A stretch of DNA of 64,000 nucleotides from Tetraselmis striata (lineage: Eukaryota > Chlorophyta > Chlorodendrophyceae > Chlorodendrales > Chlorodendraceae), in assembly GCA_006384855.1 (NCBI GenBank), contig VCJN01002785.1:62001-126000 (forward strand), in the 5' to 3' direction. Positions 55,204-64,000 of the stretch are shown piece by piece (positions within the stretch are counted from its first letter, which is position 1; each line of letters starts with the position of its first letter). A program made the translations under genes and the position numbers. The notes below the pieces were generated by a model, which saw only the letters and a program-made list of their open reading frames with translations, did not search any database and had not been told where the DNA came from.

Positions 55204-55805
55204 GTGAGATTCAGATGTGACGTAAATGTGCCCTACTGGTGACGAACGACGACATACGGGGACGATACGGGACGGACGAGGGACGTGGATTTCATACCCA
55301 GTAGCGACGACTATCGCGCGCGACCTGTAAAGTACTATATGAATTTCTCGTTTCCATAATTTCATCAAATTGATATGCGCACGCGGGCTCGCGTGTCGCC
55401 CGCCGACGCGGAGCACCCGGGCTAAGTACAGGCGGATGTACGCACTCATTGCACATCGCCGCACATCGCTGACCGCACATCGCTGACCGCTGACCCCGCG
55501 GTGTGCCGCGATGTGCGGCACGACGGGCGGAGGTGTGGGCGGATGTAGGTGGTATGGTAGGTGGTAGGCGGTAGGTGGTGTTCGTAGGTGCGCGTTTTAA
55601 TGCAGCCGCCCTTACTGCTGATGATTGTGTAACGCCCCAGCACGCGCATGAAGTACGGGGTCGCCTCACGGTCACCGCCGCTCACCGTTGAATCAAGCGC
55701 GGACAGCCGCGCACTCGCATCTGTGTTGCCTGCCGGCGGTGGGTTACATCCACCCCAACTCTCAACCCCCCCCCCCCCCCCCGCCCCCCGCGCGCGGCAG
55801 CAGGC

Positions 55806-57676
55806 ATGCCGGCAAAGGGATGGATAGCGAGTGTGTCGAAGGATGGCGTGTACACATGCAAGCACTGCCACGGCATCGTGACGGGTAGTAGTGAAAGGAC
55901 GGCGCGAGAGCGGCACTTCCTAAAATTCCCGAACTGTAGCCACTCGTTGAAGCGTGCGGCTAAGTTGCGCCGCAAGGCCGCCTTATCACAAGCAGCAGCA
56001 GCAGGGGCGGCAGCAGCAGCAGCAGCAACAGCAGCAACAAGCGCGGCAGCAGGAGTAGCTGCAGCCGTCGGAAACGGCCCGCCGGCGCCGGTCTCGGACG
56101 ACGGCGGCTCGAAGGTGGACGATGTGATGGGCGTGGGGGAGGACCCCGTTGGCGAAGACGGTATGGACATCGACGCGCCTGCGTGGCCGCCGGCGGGCGT
56201 CGAACCCGCGATGAGGCGTGATATGGAAAGGCGATCCCGGCGACTTCTACATGAAGGTCATCGCCAAGAAGTTCCGGGGAGTATGGCACTACGGCGTGAT
56301 AACCGGCGTCGTTACCGAGTGGGTGTTGGAGGACTACGGCGGGGCGACCCAGTGGCGCGCTGTTTTCGAGGACGGTGACATTGTGGACCTTCTGCGTTCA
56401 GAGGTGAGTGGGCCCGGCCTGCGTGCTGGTGGCACCACTCAACTGCGGTTGTATGGAATCACACGCACCCACCCGGTCGGCGTGGCAGGTTGTGGAGGCT
56501 ATGGCGGCTGCCCAGGAGCACCCCCCTGTGGATGCGGACGGGGAGGCTCGCTTGGTAACCGTCCATCAAGGCGATGACTTGTCCAGTGAATCACGCACCT
56601 TGCCCGGCGTGCGTTCAACACAACCCGGCTGGCGGAGGCCAAGCAGAACACTGGCTGCCATGGCGTGTGCCATGTGCATGTGGTCCTGGGCTATGTCAGC
56701 ATGATCAACCTCTTCCCCCTCGCGCCGTTCCACCTGTTTTTTTTTGGCTTGGGAAGGGACTTCTGGAGGAAATTTGTCACCGTGCAGGGCCACATTGGAT
56801 TCCGAGCTATGAAGCAGGAAGACCGGCGCCAGGCTTTAGTCCCGATACCCAGCAACTTTGAACGCGGGTTGCGCCCTTCGTTTGCAGTGTCCAAGAATCG
56901 AAAGGTAACCCCCCCCCCCCTCCCCCCCCGGGCGTGGGCGTGGGCGTGGGCGTGGGCGTGACGGCATTCCCCTCCATGACTGCAGGGTCAGGCAAGGTGA
57001 CGGTGCAGTCCGGCTGGGTCATGGAGGACTGCTTGCACCACATGGAAACGTTTTCCATTCTTAACGCCGGTCCGCTGCTCGAGGAGGCCCGGGTGAAGGC
57101 GATCATGACCGAGAAGGAGCTTCGCGTCCCCAGGCGGTGCTTGGGCACATGTACAAGCGCATGCAAGGAGCTGCGTGGTTCGTCACGCGGTGGGGGTTGC
57201 AGAATGTGGTGACGGAGGAGGACGGCCCCGAGCGCAAGGCGCAGGTGGACGCGCTCACTAGGGAGGGGAGGACTCGATACCCAGCGCGGCGCCAAGGCGC
57301 GGCGGCCGGGGCAGCGCGGCGCCAAGGCGCGGCGGCCGGGGCAGCGCGGCGCCAAGGCGCGGCGGCCGGGGCAGCGCGGCGCCAAGGCGCGGCGGCCGGG
57401 GCAGCGCGGCGCCAAGGCGCGGCGGCCGGGGCAGCGCGGCGCCAAGACAGCGCATACATCGGAATCGGCGGAAAGGGATGCATTACAAGCTGTGGACGGC
57501 AGCCGCTGAAAACTATGCGGTCATGCCGCAACAACCCCAGCACTGGCTTCTGGATACCTCTGATCTGGCTGACGGCGGCGGGCTGCGGGATGCAGGGCCG
57601 CATGACTGAGGTGGCGGTGCTGGTGAGCCCGCAGAGTCTGCATGCGGCGGAGGCGGCGCAGCCGCATAGGCACTAG
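55806..57676 (+). pseudogene. BED-finger gene of the arm unit (right copy)
   Basis: Same gene as 10,360-12,100. The ATG is at 55,806, the finger is YTCKHCHG...RERHFLKFPNC, and the acidic and DGD module ends at the donor GAG|GTGAGT after 56,403. GLGRDFWRKFVTVQGHIGF lies near 56,740-56,800 and is followed by AAAG|GTAACC plus a C run (56,905 on). The next exon (VQSGWVMEDCLHHMETFSIL) leads into the ARRQGAAAGA repeats. After the repeats this copy has an extra segment, absent from the left arm, that offers the frame MHYKLWTAAAENYAVMPQQP. The linker-to-DGD frame is broken near 56,214 in a G run, differently from the left copy. Confidence 0.5.
57283..57446 (+). repeat. 30-bp coding minisatellite, ~5.5 copies (right arm)
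   Basis: Perfect or near-perfect GGCGCCAAGGCGCGGCGGCC-type units, more homogeneous than in the left arm. Confidence 0.85.
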
Positions 57677-58043
57677 ACAATGCTCTGAAGCGAGCCCCAA
57701 TTGTCTGCCCAGCGCCTGCCCCAATGTAACGCACCAGCTTGGCAGCAATTGGCAGCTCTTTTGCCCCCCCTCCACCCCACAGACACACTACCAATACCAG
57801 TTTCTCATCCCGGCGGGCAGTTGATGCGTATACCCAGGCTTGTGCGTACGCGGTGCGGGGGGGGGGGGGGGGGGGGGGGGGGAATCACTATAGCTAAGCT
57901 AGTGATGTGAGATATGAGTGCAGCAACAGATATTGTGCAAGATATAATACGATGGCATGCAAGCGGGTCCCCGCTCTTCCACAATCATTGGCCCTGCTCC
58001 CTCTTGCCCCGCCCCCGGTGCCCTTTAGCTGCTCTCAGCATCC
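57447..58043 (+). other. Right-arm-specific ~0.6-kb segment
   Basis: This has no counterpart between the minisatellite and the adjoining GGGATGGGCGGGGCAGCGG sequence in the left arm. It includes a G run at about 57,857-57,881. Either it was inserted into the right arm or deleted from the left. Confidence 0.6.
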
Positions 58044-58391
58044 CGAGTGGGATGGGCGGGGCAGCGGTTGCTACCGAGTGAGGCGTAGCATCGTTTGCAG
58101 TAGCAACGCAGCCTTTCCGGTGTGACGCCGCCTGGATGTAACCCAGCAGTACGCGCAAAGTGCAAGTGCAAGCTGCTGATGGCGGGGATCCCGCGCGGGG
58201 GGGGGGGGGGGCAGCGGCTGTGGGATAGGCGCGGCAGCGGTTGCTACAGAGTGAGGCGTCGCATCGTTTGCAGTAGCAACGCAGCCTTTCCGGTTGCATA
58301 GTGTGACGCAGCCTGGATGTAACCCAGCAGTACGCGCAAAGTGCAAGTGTTACACGTCCGTGTGCCCCACCCAATGACATTGCGCCCGACC

Positions 58392-59021
58392 TCACTGACG
58401 GCATGTCTCGCTCTCCTTCAGCTCCTGGGCCGTCCGCCGCCTCACCCTGCGCACCCTACCAGCCGCGCGTGCCTTCTCGGAAGCCTCACACACGGCGGCG
58501 CGAGTCGCGTCGTGGAACGCGTCCCTGACATGGCGGAACTCCGCCCTCTTCGTGGCCGTGGTCAGGCAGGGGACTGCCCGCTGATGGGTCGCCATGCATG
58601 GGTACTTGGGGCCGCACAAAGCCGGGGTGCCGTCGCAGCAACACTCCCAGTCCGTCCGTTGGCCGCAGTCCACGCATGACGGGCGTCCGGCCAGGACACG
58701 CACATGATAGTGCATGTGGCCGCCTCCCGCCACTGCTCGTAGTGCTCCGGTCAACATGGCGACGAGCAAGTCGGCATGTCCCGCAGGTGGCTGCGGGGCG
58801 GGTGGCGCGAGCGCAGCCTCGCTCGCCTCGACAACCCCCTCAGCCCGATCAGTCGCCTCGACCACGGCCTCCTCCGCCTCCTGACGCGGCGCACCAGGCG
58901 CATCATCGTCGCCTGGCAGGGCGTCCCCCCCCGCAACGGCGCCGTCGGCGGTGGCCGACGCCGTCGTGGCGGGGTGTTGTGAGGAGGTGGCCCTAGACAT
59001 AGGTGGGGCCGGCACCGCCAT
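58392..59021 (-). CDS. Conserved Cys-rich protein of the arm unit (right copy)
   Basis: The ORF from the ATG at 59,021 encodes 209 residues, the same length as the left copy (9,586-10,215). All Cys of the cluster are kept. Visible differences include GGGHMHYH for GGGYMHYH, AGRP for AVRP, CCCDG for CCCYG and TTATKR for TTATVR. Keeping the frame over 630 bp in both arms suggests selection or very recent duplication. Confidence 0.5.
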   Translation of the reverse strand: MAVPAPPMSRATSSQHPATTASATADGAVAGGDALPGDDDAPGAPRQEAEEAVVEATDRAEGVVEASEAALAPPAPQPPAGHADLLVAMLTGALRAVAGGGHMHYHVRVLAGRPSCVDCGQRTDWECCCDGTPALCGPKYPCMATHQRAVPCLTTATKRAEFRHVRDAFHDATRAAVCEASEKARAAGRVRRVRRRTAQELKESETCRQ

Positions 59022-59324
59022 GTGTTGCTCCACATGCGGTGCGGTTCCTGACGCGACAGCTCCGTCGCACCAGTGCCGGCGCCGGCACCCCACGCACGCC
59101 TGCTGGGCTTACCACCAACCGGCATGTTTCCTTTGGGAGGCGGTTCATCCGCGTCGGAGGTGAGCGCGCGGCGGTGCCTGTGTGGGTGTGGATACTGCCC
59201 GGCCATTAGGGCTCCCGCCGCCTGTCGCTCCGCCGACCCACGCCGCGGCGTGTGCTGCGCCCCGCATAGTCGCCTCGAATATAATATACATGACGCGGGG
59301 ACGGGGGGGATTCGTGCGTTTCGT

Positions 59325-59627
59325 ATGTCGGCGGAAAGGCGTGCGAAGCTGCGGCTGGCGAAGGTGGTGGAAGTAAGCGTGGCGGCGTCGGCGGCGTATT
59401 ACCGTGCGTGCATGCGTGCGCAACCCCGCGGCAGCAAGCGCCGGACTCGGCGTGTGCCAGCGGCAGAGCTGCGAAGCCATGGACACGGTACGGGATGCCA
59501 AGTCTGGCTAAGCAACTGCCGAGGCTGGCGGCTTAACCCCCATGTCCGGCGGTTGAGGGACGGAAAGTGCGTAGAAGTTGATCGGGAAAGCGGGCATATA
59601 AGCCTGGCTGTGCTAGGTTCCTATTAA
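59325..59627 (+). CDS. Conserved 100-aa basic protein of the arm unit (right copy)
   Basis: The ATG is at 59,325 and the length equals the left copy. Only two or so substitutions are visible near the C-terminus. The upstream homopolymer seen in the left arm (17 C) is reduced here to about 7 G (on +). Confidence 0.45.
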   Translation: MSAERRAKLRLAKVVEVSVAASAAYYRACMRAQPRGSKRRTRRVPAAELRSHGHGTGCQVWLSNCRGWRLNPHVRRLRDGKCVEVDRESGHISLAVLGSY

Positions 59628-60019
59628 GTAATGGCGGTTTGTGCTAAGTAATTCGTAGGGGTAGACCATGCAGCGCAGGTAGGGGGCGGTATAAATGAGG
59701 CCGGGCACATATACTGCTCCACGAAACGACACTGTCGCACGTGTAGTTGAATAGACGCCCCCCCCCCCCCCCCCCCGCCGGGTCGGCCCGCCGGGTCGGC
59801 CCGCCGACCCGCCACGGCATGTAATATTTGTCATGCATCGCCGGGGTATGTGTGAGTGGATGCCCCGCCGCCACATCCCCCCCCCCACCCCCCCCCCCCC
59901 CCCCCCATTTACACTTGTGCACTCATTAAGTTTGGGCTGGTTTCGGAGCAGTACATGTACGTATATATATACATACAATGGAACGTAGGACCTGCGCGGA
60001 AAGAGGCGGGGCTGGCGGA

Positions 60020-61165
60020 GTGCGTTGGGGGTGCGTAGAGTAGCGTGTTGGTGAGATTCGGGGTGCATCGGACGCCGGATGCCCATCCACCCAGCGTAAA
60101 AGACGCCTACGTAATATTCACACTATATATATTCACACGCAAATGTGTGAAAACCGGACATTCCGTGCCGGATGGGTGGGAATACGGCGTCCGATGCAGC
60201 CAAAACCCCAGCAACACGCTATTCTATGCACCGCCAATGCACTCCGCCAGCACCGCCTCATTCTCTGTCGATTTCGAAAACGCCTTCACATTACCCACCG
60301 CTAATTGCAATTGCCACCGTGTAATGTTGTCACGATGTGCGCACACAACAACACTTACTACCGGTTCCGACGCGGATGGAGGCGAGGCTTGCGGAGTGCG
60401 TTGGGGGTGCGTAGAGTAGCGTGCTGCAAATAATTGGGGTGCATCGGACGCCGGATGCCCACCCACCCGGCGTAAAAGACGCGTAATATTCACACTTTAT
60501 TAACACACAAATGTGTGAAAACCGGACATTCCGTGCCGGATGGGTGGGAATACGGCGTCCGATGCAGCCAAAACCCCAGCAACACGCTATTCTGTGCACC
60601 GCCAATGCACTCCGCCAGCACCGCCACATTCTCTGTCGATTTCGAAAACGCCTTCACATTACCCACCGCTAATTGCAATTGCCACCGTGTAATGTTGTCA
60701 CGATGTGCGCACACAACAACACTTACTACCGGTTCCGACGCGGATGGAGGCGAGGCTTGCGGAGTGCGTTGGGGGTGCGTAGAGTAGCGTGCTGCAAATA
60801 ATTGGGGTGCATCGGACGCCGGATGCCCATCCACCCGGCGTAAAAGACGCCTACGTAATATTCATACTGCTTTATTAACACACAAATGTGTGAAAACCGG
60901 ACATTCCGTGCCGGATGGGTGGGAATACGGCGTCCGATGCAGCCAAAACCCCAGCAACACGCTATTCTATGCACCGCCAATGCACTCCGCCAGCACCGCC
61001 TCATTCTCTGTCGATTTCGAAAACGCCTTCACATTATCCACCGCTAATAATTGCAATTGCCACCGTGTAATGTTGTCACGATGTGCGCACACAACAACAC
61101 TTACTACCGGTTCCGACGCGGATGGAGGCGAGGCTTGCGGAGTGCACTTGCGGTGCACAGACTAG
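60020..61165 (-). repeat. ~370-bp tandem repeat, three copies (right arm)
   Basis: Anchors GTGTGAAAACCGGACATTCC recur at 60,145, 60,513 and 60,888 (periods 368 and 375). The left arm has two copies. Confidence 0.82.
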
Positions 61166-61261
61166 CGGGAGACTAGACCCATTGTCACTTATTTACAAGC
61201 ACGGGCGGTGCTGCCAGACCTGATCGTCTACGGCCGATATAATATTCACACTATATTAACA

Positions 61262-61322
61262 TCGGTGCACACCGCCGCACACCGCCGCACACCGCCGCAC
61301 ACCGCCGCACACCGCCGCACAA
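61262..61322 (-). repeat. 10-bp minisatellite at the right outer tip
   Basis: About 5-6 units of ACCGCCGCAC. The arm homology ends within the next ~15 bp (AACGCTGCGCGCGCAC). Confidence 0.8.
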
Positions 61323-61619
61323 CGCTGCGCGCGCACATTCGTCGCACACATTATCCCGGATTCACTCGCCGTATCCATTACGCCGTGCTACTTCAACAAT
61401 AAACATTGCGAAGTTACACCGACACAATGCCGCACCGACTAGCTCTTGACAATACGTGCATATAAATAGTAGTGGCGCGCTGCTCCTCGCCTCCGATGTG
61501 TCGTTGACTGCTGCGGAAGGCGGTCGTCGACTGGGTGTTAGTTTCTCCACCTCGGCCGCCCCCCCCCCCCCCCCCCCCCCCTTCACCGCTCACAGCGCCA
61601 TGGCCGACCTCGCCCCCCC

Positions 61620-61888
61620 GGGCAAAAGTGGGCGGCGAGCCTTGTTGTCTCGCGTGTCCGCGCCGCCGGCATCGAGGAGGACGAGAAAGACATGAGGAAA
61701 CGCGTGACAAGGTGGGCGCGCAACAAAACACTCCATCCTCCGCATTAGCACGCACCCACTCGTGGCTAACTTGTGCCGCGCGCAGGTTCGTCCGGGAGCG
61801 CCGTAAGGCCCACCTCAACGCCAAGGCTTCCACAGTGCCAGCGGCGCAACTCGTGGTGGCCGAGGAGGCCGCATCCTCAGCCGCTTAA
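61620..61888 (+). CDS. Small spliced basic/helical protein, 5' end uncertain
   Basis: An exon ending GTGACAAG|GTGGGC at 61,711 joins across a 74-nt intron to an exon starting at 61,786 (acceptor GCGCAG). It reads KWAASLVVSRVRAAGIEEDE, KDMRKRVTRFVRERRKAHLN, then AKASTVPAAQLVVAEEAASS and a stop at 61,888. The amphipathic basic helix RKRVTRFVRERRKAHLNAKA is made only by splicing, which supports the intron. An upstream exon is likely, because no good ATG lies in frame and a C run (about 61,560-61,582) with a following CAG suggests an intron there. Family not recognised. Confidence 0.45.
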
Positions 61889-61906
61889 AGGCGAAACGAT
61901 TGTGGC

Positions 61907-62200
61907 TTGTTGTGGGTGTCTGGGCACAGGGGGCGTCCCGACGCGAAGGTAAGGAAGCTCATGGCGGCGTCGTCGACGGCACAGCCTCCCGGGGTGGTGA
62001 AGACACTGACGGATGACAAGAAGCGGAAGAGGCCAGTGAAGAAACGCCGAGGTAAGAAACTGACGGTCGCGGAGTCGGAGGCGGAGTCGGAGGCGCAGGC
62101 GGAGGCGGAGGCGGAGGCGGAGGCGGAGGCGGAGGCGGAGGCAGCGAGATCGTCGAAGCGGAGGGTCCCCCGGGCACGCAAGAACAAGAACAAGCAGTAG
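61907..62200 (+). CDS. Basic ORF with (AE)n repeat
   Basis: A 97-codon frame: MAASSTAQPPGVVKTLTDDK, KKRKRPVKKRRGKKLTVAES, then an Ala-Glu dipeptide run from a GGAGGC hexanucleotide repeat (about 62,073-62,140), and a basic tail RRVPRARKNKNKQ. The Lys/Arg patches resemble nuclear-localisation signals. It follows the small spliced gene closely and may be a later exon of the same gene. Low-complexity composition lowers confidence. Confidence 0.35.
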   Translation: MLWVSGHRGRPDAKVRKLMAASSTAQPPGVVKTLTDDKKRKRPVKKRRGKKLTVAESEAESEAQAEAEAEAEAEAEAEAARSSKRRVPRARKNKNKQ

Positions 62201-63240
62201 CCCCCGCCCCCTTACCCCCCCCCCCCCCCCCCCCCCCAGGCGGGAGCGGCTGGCGGCGAGGGGGGCGGGGGGGGGCGGGGCGGGCGTGGTCCCCCCGCCC
62301 CCCCCCCCCCCCCCCCCCGGGGCCACATTCCCCGATGGCAGCTGTCGCGAATATTGTAATTCAATCATTCTTCGGCAAACCGCTGCCTGCCCCCGCCCTC
62401 CCCCTCGCGAATATTTATGTAACGTGAGCACTCTTTGGCAAAACATGGCAGCCAAACCGCCCATCTGATGACCTTTGATCGGACGGCTGGCAGGCCCGTT
62501 CAGCCCGTACTAGCTATAATGTACACAAAATTCCCCAGTGTTACCAAATACGTACGGCTGCGATTTGCCCTCCCATGTACTAATATTCGTAGTTATCCAC
62601 AGGACGACTAGGGTTCGTACTAGATACCCGGTACCGGCTTAATAAATATATCGCGTACTATACCCGGTACTACGCGGACAACCTTGTACCTTATACGTCA
62701 GTGCCATGTAACGCTTGACCGGGCTGGTACGACTACCAGAATGATGACAAAAAGGATTTATCGCCCGCCGGCAATAACGCCGGATGTACTCGCACGTAAC
62801 TGGATGGACGTGCCGCCACCAGCAGCAGCCTTCACGGATAAATAATAGTCGCTAGTAGTAGTGCTTCGTCACCCGTATGTCACATCTGAATCTCACAGTG
62901 GTAGTACATAGTGCAGTTTCATTTCATATATATCTCGCCCCAACGCCCCGTCGCCGTCAGCAGGGTTCGGAGGTAGCATCTCGTTGCGACGAACACAATC
63001 TCTGAGGTCGGCGATAGACTCGTAGGCCCAGGGCGTCTTCTCTGCGCGAGTGACGCTCGATTTCCAGGCTCGGAAAGCCAGTCGCCACGCCCTCGCGTCC
63101 GCAATCTTCCAAGGTGAGGCGGATAGTACTTTACGCGACTGATGAGGGCGCGAAGAGGACACGCCGATGTGCCATTTTGAGTACTCTCGTATAGTATTGC
63201 ATTGCACCTGAAATGTGACCGAAAAATGGGTACATATCCC
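62201..63240. other. No recognised gene; C/G runs and a short copy of the arm's inner tip
   Basis: Long C runs lie at about 62,214-62,238 and 62,293-62,319. GTCACATCTGAATCTCAC plus AGTG at about 62,878-62,899 repeats the inner tip of the left arm (12,671-12,692). A minus-strand frame at 62,893-63,207 is unsupported. Confidence 0.5.
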
Positions 63241-63319
63241 AGCCTAAGCGATCACGTGGGGGGCACATTTCTGAGTTTAGGAATTTGACCGTTTTGACTC
63301 AAAAATTTGCCCTATACCC

Positions 63320-63871
63320 TTATGTGCTCCCGACGCCACCAGCCGACATGCCCAGCGGAAAGGCGAGGAGCATGGCGCAGATTCCGCCGCTGGTCCTCCC
63401 CCACCGCCGAACCTCATCCGCATTGCCACCCCACGACGGCGGCGCCCGCCGCAAGTCCGGCGGCTCCTCGGCGGGGGAGTACTCCGGTTCGGTGGGAGCA
63501 GGAGGCGGATGAAGGGCTTCAAGGACATGGAGCGCCGCAGCGGAGTCGGACACCATACCGAGGTTGGCGGTGTCCAACGCTTGGCGAGTGCGGCGCAGCT
63601 CCTGCACGGCGGTGAGTTTCGCCGCCCGGCGATGAGCATCTACCACCGCCGCCGGCGGCAACCCATCCGCCGCAGCATCGGCGCCCCCCTCCGCAGCCTC
63701 TGCAGACGCCGCCCGGGCCCTCGCGGACCGCCGGCGCTTCCGCCGGCGGGCACCCCGAGACGTAATTGTGTATGGTAATTGTGTAACTCGCTGCCATCCC
63801 GCGACTCGCGCCACAATTGTTGCATCCCGCACACCGAGAAGCCGGCGCGCAGTGCATCCCCCGCCTACCAC
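63320..63871 (-). CDS. Unrecognised Ala/Arg-rich protein fragment
   Basis: A minus-strand frame contains a basic segment (GARRRKRRRSARARAASAEA), a helical stretch (AHRRAAKLTAVQELRRTRQA, then LDTANLGMVSDSAAALHVLE) and a Pro-rich acidic tail. The helical part looks protein-like, but no domain was recognised and the start is uncertain. The gene may continue beyond the window edge. Confidence 0.3.
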   Translation of the reverse strand: MVGGGCTARRLLGVRDATIVARVAGWQRVTQLPYTITSRGARRRKRRRSARARAASAEAAEGGADAAADGLPPAAVVDAHRRAAKLTAVQELRRTRQALDTANLGMVSDSAAALHVLEALHPPPAPTEPEYSPAEEPPDLRRAPPSWGGNADEVRRWGRTSGGICAMLLAFPLGMSAGGVGST

Positions 63872-64000
63872 AGCCGCACCCGCCGCTCCGCCAATTTCCG
63901 CACAACTGCGGGGCTGTTGGATGGGTAGGGTCGAAGTAGTAGCCCCGCAAATACGCAGACACCGCCTTCGGCCCCGTGCGACCGGTCGTCGGTAGGAGGA

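Larger units (their letters stand above)
55204..61336 (+). repeat. Right inverted arm of the duplicated unit
   Basis: The inverse of 7,667-12,688, starting GTGAGATTCAGATGTGACGT. It is about 1.1 kb longer because of a third 370-bp unit, more 10-bp units, a ~0.6-kb segment at about 57,447-58,043 and a short duplication near 58,080-58,260. It has fewer 30-bp units. Confidence 0.85.

Noticed and set aside
7667-61336. Polinton or giant-virus interpretation of the arm-bounded block
   Set aside because: No capsid, protein-primed polymerase, packaging ATPase or retroviral-type integrase gene was found, apart from integrases that belong to the LTR elements.
1-64000. tRNA or rRNA genes
   Set aside because: I saw no cloverleaf with A/B boxes or conserved rRNA segments, but a dedicated tRNA scan was not possible.

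Overview
This window is eukaryotic nuclear DNA, most likely from a unicellular alga or related protist. The evidence is genes cut by short GT-AG introns (74-233 nt), GC-rich coding DNA, a very high load of nested mobile elements, long C or G homopolymers and minisatellites. There is no operon structure and I recognised no tRNA or rRNA gene. I cannot name the species.

Layout. 1-7.6 kb: a solo copy of a tyrosine-recombinase element repeat, a decayed minus-strand DUF7869-type transposase-like gene whose introns hold a poly-C run and a 169-bp tandem array, then short duplications. 7,667-12,688 and 55,204-61,336 are two inverted copies of one 5-6 kb unit. Each copy carries the same three reading frames: a BED-finger protein with an acidic linker and a DGD-motif module, a Cys-rich protein and a 100-aa basic protein. 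Between them lie 42.5 kb: a broken Ty3/gypsy chromovirus (12.7-19.16 kb) with a Dam-like methyltransferase segment; a second Dam-like fossil (19.4-20.1 kb); a 5'-truncated LINE tail (22.1-22.9 kb); a young Ty1/copia element (23,374-30,368) with apparently identical 481-bp LTRs, a 5-bp target duplication and a C5 DNA methyltransferase domain; two intact convergent spliced genes (a zinc-ribbon protein at 31.4-32.5 kb and a DEDDh exonuclease at 33.6-35.0 kb); a tyrosine-recombinase element between 186-bp direct repeats (36.1-39.2 kb); and a LINE (39.3-49.85 kb) split by a 1.1-kb TIR element and a 6.37-kb DNA transposon. Then follow tandemly duplicated gene fragments (50.7-52.4 kb), a 190/155-bp satellite (52.6-54.4 kb) and a duplicated basic Pro/Ser-rich ORF. 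Outside the right arm are small spliced or repetitive ORFs up to 64 kb.

How it fits together. Almost everything recognised is a mobile element or its debris. The two clean spliced genes at 31-35 kb look like host genes, or cargo if the inverted arms bound one giant element of about 53.7 kb. The two most notable points are (1) two unrelated LTR retroelement families here each carry a DNA-methyltransferase-like domain (C5 type in copia, N6/Dam-like in gypsy), and (2) the large inverted arms and the 6.37-kb TIR transposon carry proteins I cannot assign to a known superfamily.
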